Shown here piece by piece: positions 5,945 to 7,820 of a stretch of 7,820 nucleotides of DNA. Within the stretch, counting starts at the first letter, position 1. Each line of letters opens with the position of its first letter. Source of the stretch: Bdellovibrio sp. (GTDB taxonomy: Bacteria > Bdellovibrionota > Bdellovibrionia > Bdellovibrionales > Bdellovibrionaceae); NCBI GenBank assembly GCA_003176075.1, contig PSRN01000230.1:1-7820 (forward strand). Direction: 5' to 3'. The translations under genes and the position numbers were made by a program. Below the pieces are notes generated by a model. It saw only the letters and a program-made list of their open reading frames with translations. It did no database searches and was not told where the DNA came from.

Positions 5945-7342
5945 TCAAAGATTGTGAAGGTTGAGTGGGGATGGGGAGAGCTTCTCCCCGCCAGCGGAGA
6001 GAAAAGTGCTCATCGCATTCCGAGCCCGCTCAATTTGCAGTTCCTTGCGCAGAGTCTTGTCCTTGATGTCGTCGCGCGCCGGCGGAAACAATCCAAAATT
6101 AATATTCGTCGGTTGAAAGTGCGGGGCCCGTAAAGGATCGGAGATGGCGTGCAGCAGTGAGCCCATCGCCGTCTCCCGTGGTGGGAATAAAACCTTCTGG
6201 TCCGTGAGCTTTTGATGGAGGAAACGAGCGACCAATAGACCCGTGCAGGTGGATTCGAAGTAGCCCTCCACACCGGTGATTTGACCGGCAAAGAACAAGA
6301 GCGGATCGCGACGGCTGGAAAGATCAGCCGAGAGCCGTGCCGGCGAGTTGACGAAAAGATTGCGGTGCATGCTGCCGAGTTTTAAGAATTCAGCCAGCGC
6401 CAGACCGGGGATTTGACGAAAGATGCGAGTTTGCTCGCCATAGGCAAGGCGCGTTTGAAATCCCACCAGATTGTAACAGGTCCGATCGAGGTTTTCAGCA
6501 CGCAGCTGTACCACCGCATAGGGGACTCGGCCGGTGCGGGGGTCGCGCAGGCCAACAGGTTTGAGCGGGCCAAAGCGCAGGGTTTGCGGACCCCGCTCGA
6601 CCATGACTTCGATGGGAAGACAAGATTCAAAGAAAGGTGTTGATTCAAAGGCTTTCGCCTCCACTTTGCGGCCGTTTCCGATCTCCTCCACCAGCCGCAA
6701 ATATTCGTCCTTATCCAGAGGGCAATTGAGATAGTCGGGCGTCCCCTTGTCGTAGCGATCCGCACGCCAAGCGACGGAATAATCGATTGAATCCGCCGCC
6801 ACGATCGGCGCGATGGCATCAAAAAAATAAAGGAAATTTGCGACCCCCGTGGCGGCTTCGCCGCCCACGCTGTCCAAATGGTTTTGCAATGACTTGGCCA
6901 GCGCCTCATGGGTCAACGGGCCGGTGGCGATAACGGCGGGGCGGGGAATCTCTTCGAGTGAAGACACGAGCGAGCGCCGAATTTCAATTCGTGGATGTTG
7001 CTCCACCCATTGCGTGATTTGTCGCGCGAACTGTTCCCGATCAAGACCTAGGGCCTGGCCGGCGGGAACCCGCGTTTTTTCGGCGGCGCGAAGAATAAAG
7101 GACCCCATTTCCCGGGCTTCCCACTTGAGTTGGCCAGGGGCGGATAGAGGCGATAGGCTGCCAAATGAATTGGAGCACACAAGTTCGGCCAGCTGTTCTG
7201 TTCGATGCGCCGGCGTTGTCAATTGGGGCCGCATTTCATGGAGAACGACGGAGTGGCCGAACGAAGCCAACTGCAGCGCGCATTCGCAGCCGGCCAAACC
7301 CCCGCCAACCACTGTGATGCTCCGCTCGCCTTGCTTTTTCAC
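5945..7342 (-). CDS. trmFO: TrmFO, folate-dependent tRNA (uracil-5-)-methyltransferase
   Basis: Makes 5-methyluridine at position 54 of tRNA in the cytoplasm, using 5,10-methylenetetrahydrofolate as carbon donor with FAD and NAD(P)H. At 465 aa it is slightly longer than the usual 430-450. Evidence: the N-terminal FAD-binding loop VVGGGLAGCECA (11-22), LAELVCSNSFGS (51-62) with Cys56 at the family's conserved cysteine, FFESCLPIEVMVERGPQTLRFGP starting at 237 with Cys241 at the second conserved cysteine, and the late FAGQITGVEGYFES and NINFGLFP motifs. The start is a GTG with an ideal AAGGAGG four bases upstream. The C-terminal tail after about 440 is the likely source of the extra length. It is head to head with a DUF721 gene, 24 bases between starts. 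Confidence 0.97.
   Translation of the reverse strand: MKKQGERSITVVGGGLAGCECALQLASFGHSVVLHEMRPQLTTPAHRTEQLAELVCSNSFGSLSPLSAPGQLKWEAREMGSFILRAAEKTRVPAGQALGLDREQFARQITQWVEQHPRIEIRRSLVSSLEEIPRPAVIATGPLTHEALAKSLQNHLDSVGGEAATGVANFLYFFDAIAPIVAADSIDYSVAWRADRYDKGTPDYLNCPLDKDEYLRLVEEIGNGRKVEAKAFESTPFFESCLPIEVMVERGPQTLRFGPLKPVGLRDPRTGRVPYAVVQLRAENLDRTCYNLVGFQTRLAYGEQTRIFRQIPGLALAEFLKLGSMHRNLFVNSPARLSADLSSRRDPLLFFAGQITGVEGYFESTCTGLLVARFLHQKLTDQKVLFPPRETAMGSLLHAISDPLRAPHFQPTNINFGLFPPARDDIKDKTLRKELQIERARNAMSTFLSAGGEKLSPSPLNLHNL
5973..5989. other. Short GC-rich hairpin in the 3' end of trmFO
   Basis: GGGGAGA (5973-5979) and TCTCCCC (5983-5989) form seven pairs around a 3-base loop, inside the last codons of trmFO and close to the convergent lysR stop. 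No T-tract follows on either strand, so it is not a canonical terminator, though it could still slow polymerase or protect an mRNA end. Confidence 0.35.
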
Positions 7343-7346
7343 GTCT

Positions 7347-7353
7347 CCTCCTT
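7347..7353 (-). promoter_or_regulatory. Ribosome-binding site of trmFO
   Basis: A perfect AAGGAGG on the minus strand, four bases before the GTG at 7342. It fixes the unusual GTG start. Confidence 0.85.
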
Positions 7354-7366
7354 CAAGTTCAGAATT

Positions 7367-7741
7367 ATGGAAAAGAACAAGTCTTCCCTCAAGGGAAGTG
7401 CCGAAGTCCTACAATCCCTTTTTCAAAATAGCAACTCGCCCCTGGCTGGGCCCTTTCTACGATGGAAACTTTGGAAACAGTGGCCTGAAATTGTTGGTGC
7501 AACGGTTGCCGAATTCACCGAACCGGTGGGTCTTCGTCGTGGCACCCTTGTCTTGTGGGTCAGAAACTCAAGCTGGCTGCAACAGCTGGTGTTTCTCAAG
7601 GACCAGATCAAGGGCTCGGTTAATAAGAAACTGGGGAGTCCCGTGATCAAGAACATCTCTTTCACGCTCAACCGCAATATGGTTCCGTCAAACCCGGAAG
7701 AGAAAGAAGCTCTGCGCGCGCGTATCCAGAGTTGGAGTTAG
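7367..7741 (+). CDS. DUF721 / DciA-like protein
   Basis: 124 aa from the ATG at 7367. DciA proteins in this family load the replicative helicase DnaB at replication start; many bacteria carry DUF721 proteins whose role has not been shown. The sequence shows a helical N-terminus (SAEVLQSLFQ), the WPEIVGATVAEFTEPVGLRRGTLVLWV core, the hallmark RNSSWLQQLVFLKDQI, and VIKNISFTLN. A short Glu/Arg-rich tail follows. The open frame extends upstream to 7205, but that part overlaps trmFO on the other strand and has no family similarity, so ATG 7367 is chosen although no clear ribosome site precedes it. The 24-base gap to trmFO means both promoters must lie within the opposite gene's 5' coding region. 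Confidence 0.85.
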   Translation: MEKNKSSLKGSAEVLQSLFQNSNSPLAGPFLRWKLWKQWPEIVGATVAEFTEPVGLRRGTLVLWVRNSSWLQQLVFLKDQIKGSVNKKLGSPVIKNISFTLNRNMVPSNPEEKEALRARIQSWS

Positions 7742-7820
7742 GTTGGAGGTTCCAGGAGGGTATCCCTAAAGAGACTTTGAAGGTGTGTTTTGAATTTGGC
7801 TCTTGAGGACTGAATAAATA
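7742..7820. other. Right-edge intergenic sequence
   Basis: No gene is visible. An 11-base hairpin-like AGGGTATCCCT is too short for a terminator, and the AT-rich end (AATAAATA) may belong to a promoter for a gene beyond the window. Confidence 0.4.

Noticed and set aside
5929..5950. AT-rich inverted repeat between the lysR and trmFO stops, as a bidirectional terminator
   Set aside because: Only about five or six AT-rich pairs with a bulge, and no T-run follows.
6849..7646. A 265-codon plus-strand frame
   Set aside because: It is antisense to trmFO and then out of frame with the DUF721 gene; both real genes are well supported.
7790..7820. TTGAAT with TAAATA as a promoter for a gene beyond the window
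   Set aside because: The spacer is 19 bases and the -10 match only 3/6; the downstream gene is not visible.

Overview
The window carries five intact, recognisable protein genes and a probable two-gene toxin-antitoxin pair, separated by a decayed, low-coding stretch. The mix (a folate-dependent TrmFO tRNA methyltransferase, a DUF721/DciA-type protein, a LysR regulator and several exported proteins with Gram-negative-style signal peptides) fits a proteobacterial or Bdellovibrionota-like Gram-negative bacterium of medium GC. That placement is inference; there is no rRNA or other phylogenetic marker here. I see no tRNA, rRNA, CRISPR array or intact insertion sequence.

Layout. (a) 68-1075 (+): a secreted SGNH/GDSL-type hydrolase. 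(b) 1115-1847 (-): a HEPN/minimal-nucleotidyltransferase pair of the HI0074/HI0073 (HepT/MntA) kind. (c) 1875-2954: about 1.1 kb with little convincing coding. It holds a 9-bp tandem repeat, a very strong GC-rich stem-loop in front of a doubtful 99-codon ORF, and the 3' end of a broken vapC-type PIN-domain toxin gene. (d) 2955-4954 (-): two adjacent methyltransferase genes, one like guanidinoacetate N-methyltransferase (GAMT) and one like the histidine methyltransferase EgtD (Methyltransf_33). Both begin with a clear signal peptide. (e) 5044-5928 (+): a LysR-type regulator divergent from that pair, with an 89-bp AT-rich shared promoter region. (f) 5945-7342 (-): trmFO. (g) 7367-7741 (+): a DUF721/DciA-like gene starting 24 bp from the trmFO start, head to head. 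The last 79 bases hold no gene I can support.

How they work together. The LysR protein is probably the regulator of the two-methyltransferase operon, because the genes are divergent and their predicted promoters overlap at one palindromic -35 region. That operon is the most unusual part of the window. Both enzymes keep S-adenosylmethionine-binding motifs, yet both appear to be exported to a compartment where S-adenosylmethionine is not normally available. One reading is that they act in another cell's cytoplasm (prey or host) or on material outside the cell. The toxin-antitoxin pair and the vapC remnant mark the 1.1-2.9 kb interval as an accessory region. trmFO and the DUF721 gene are housekeeping.
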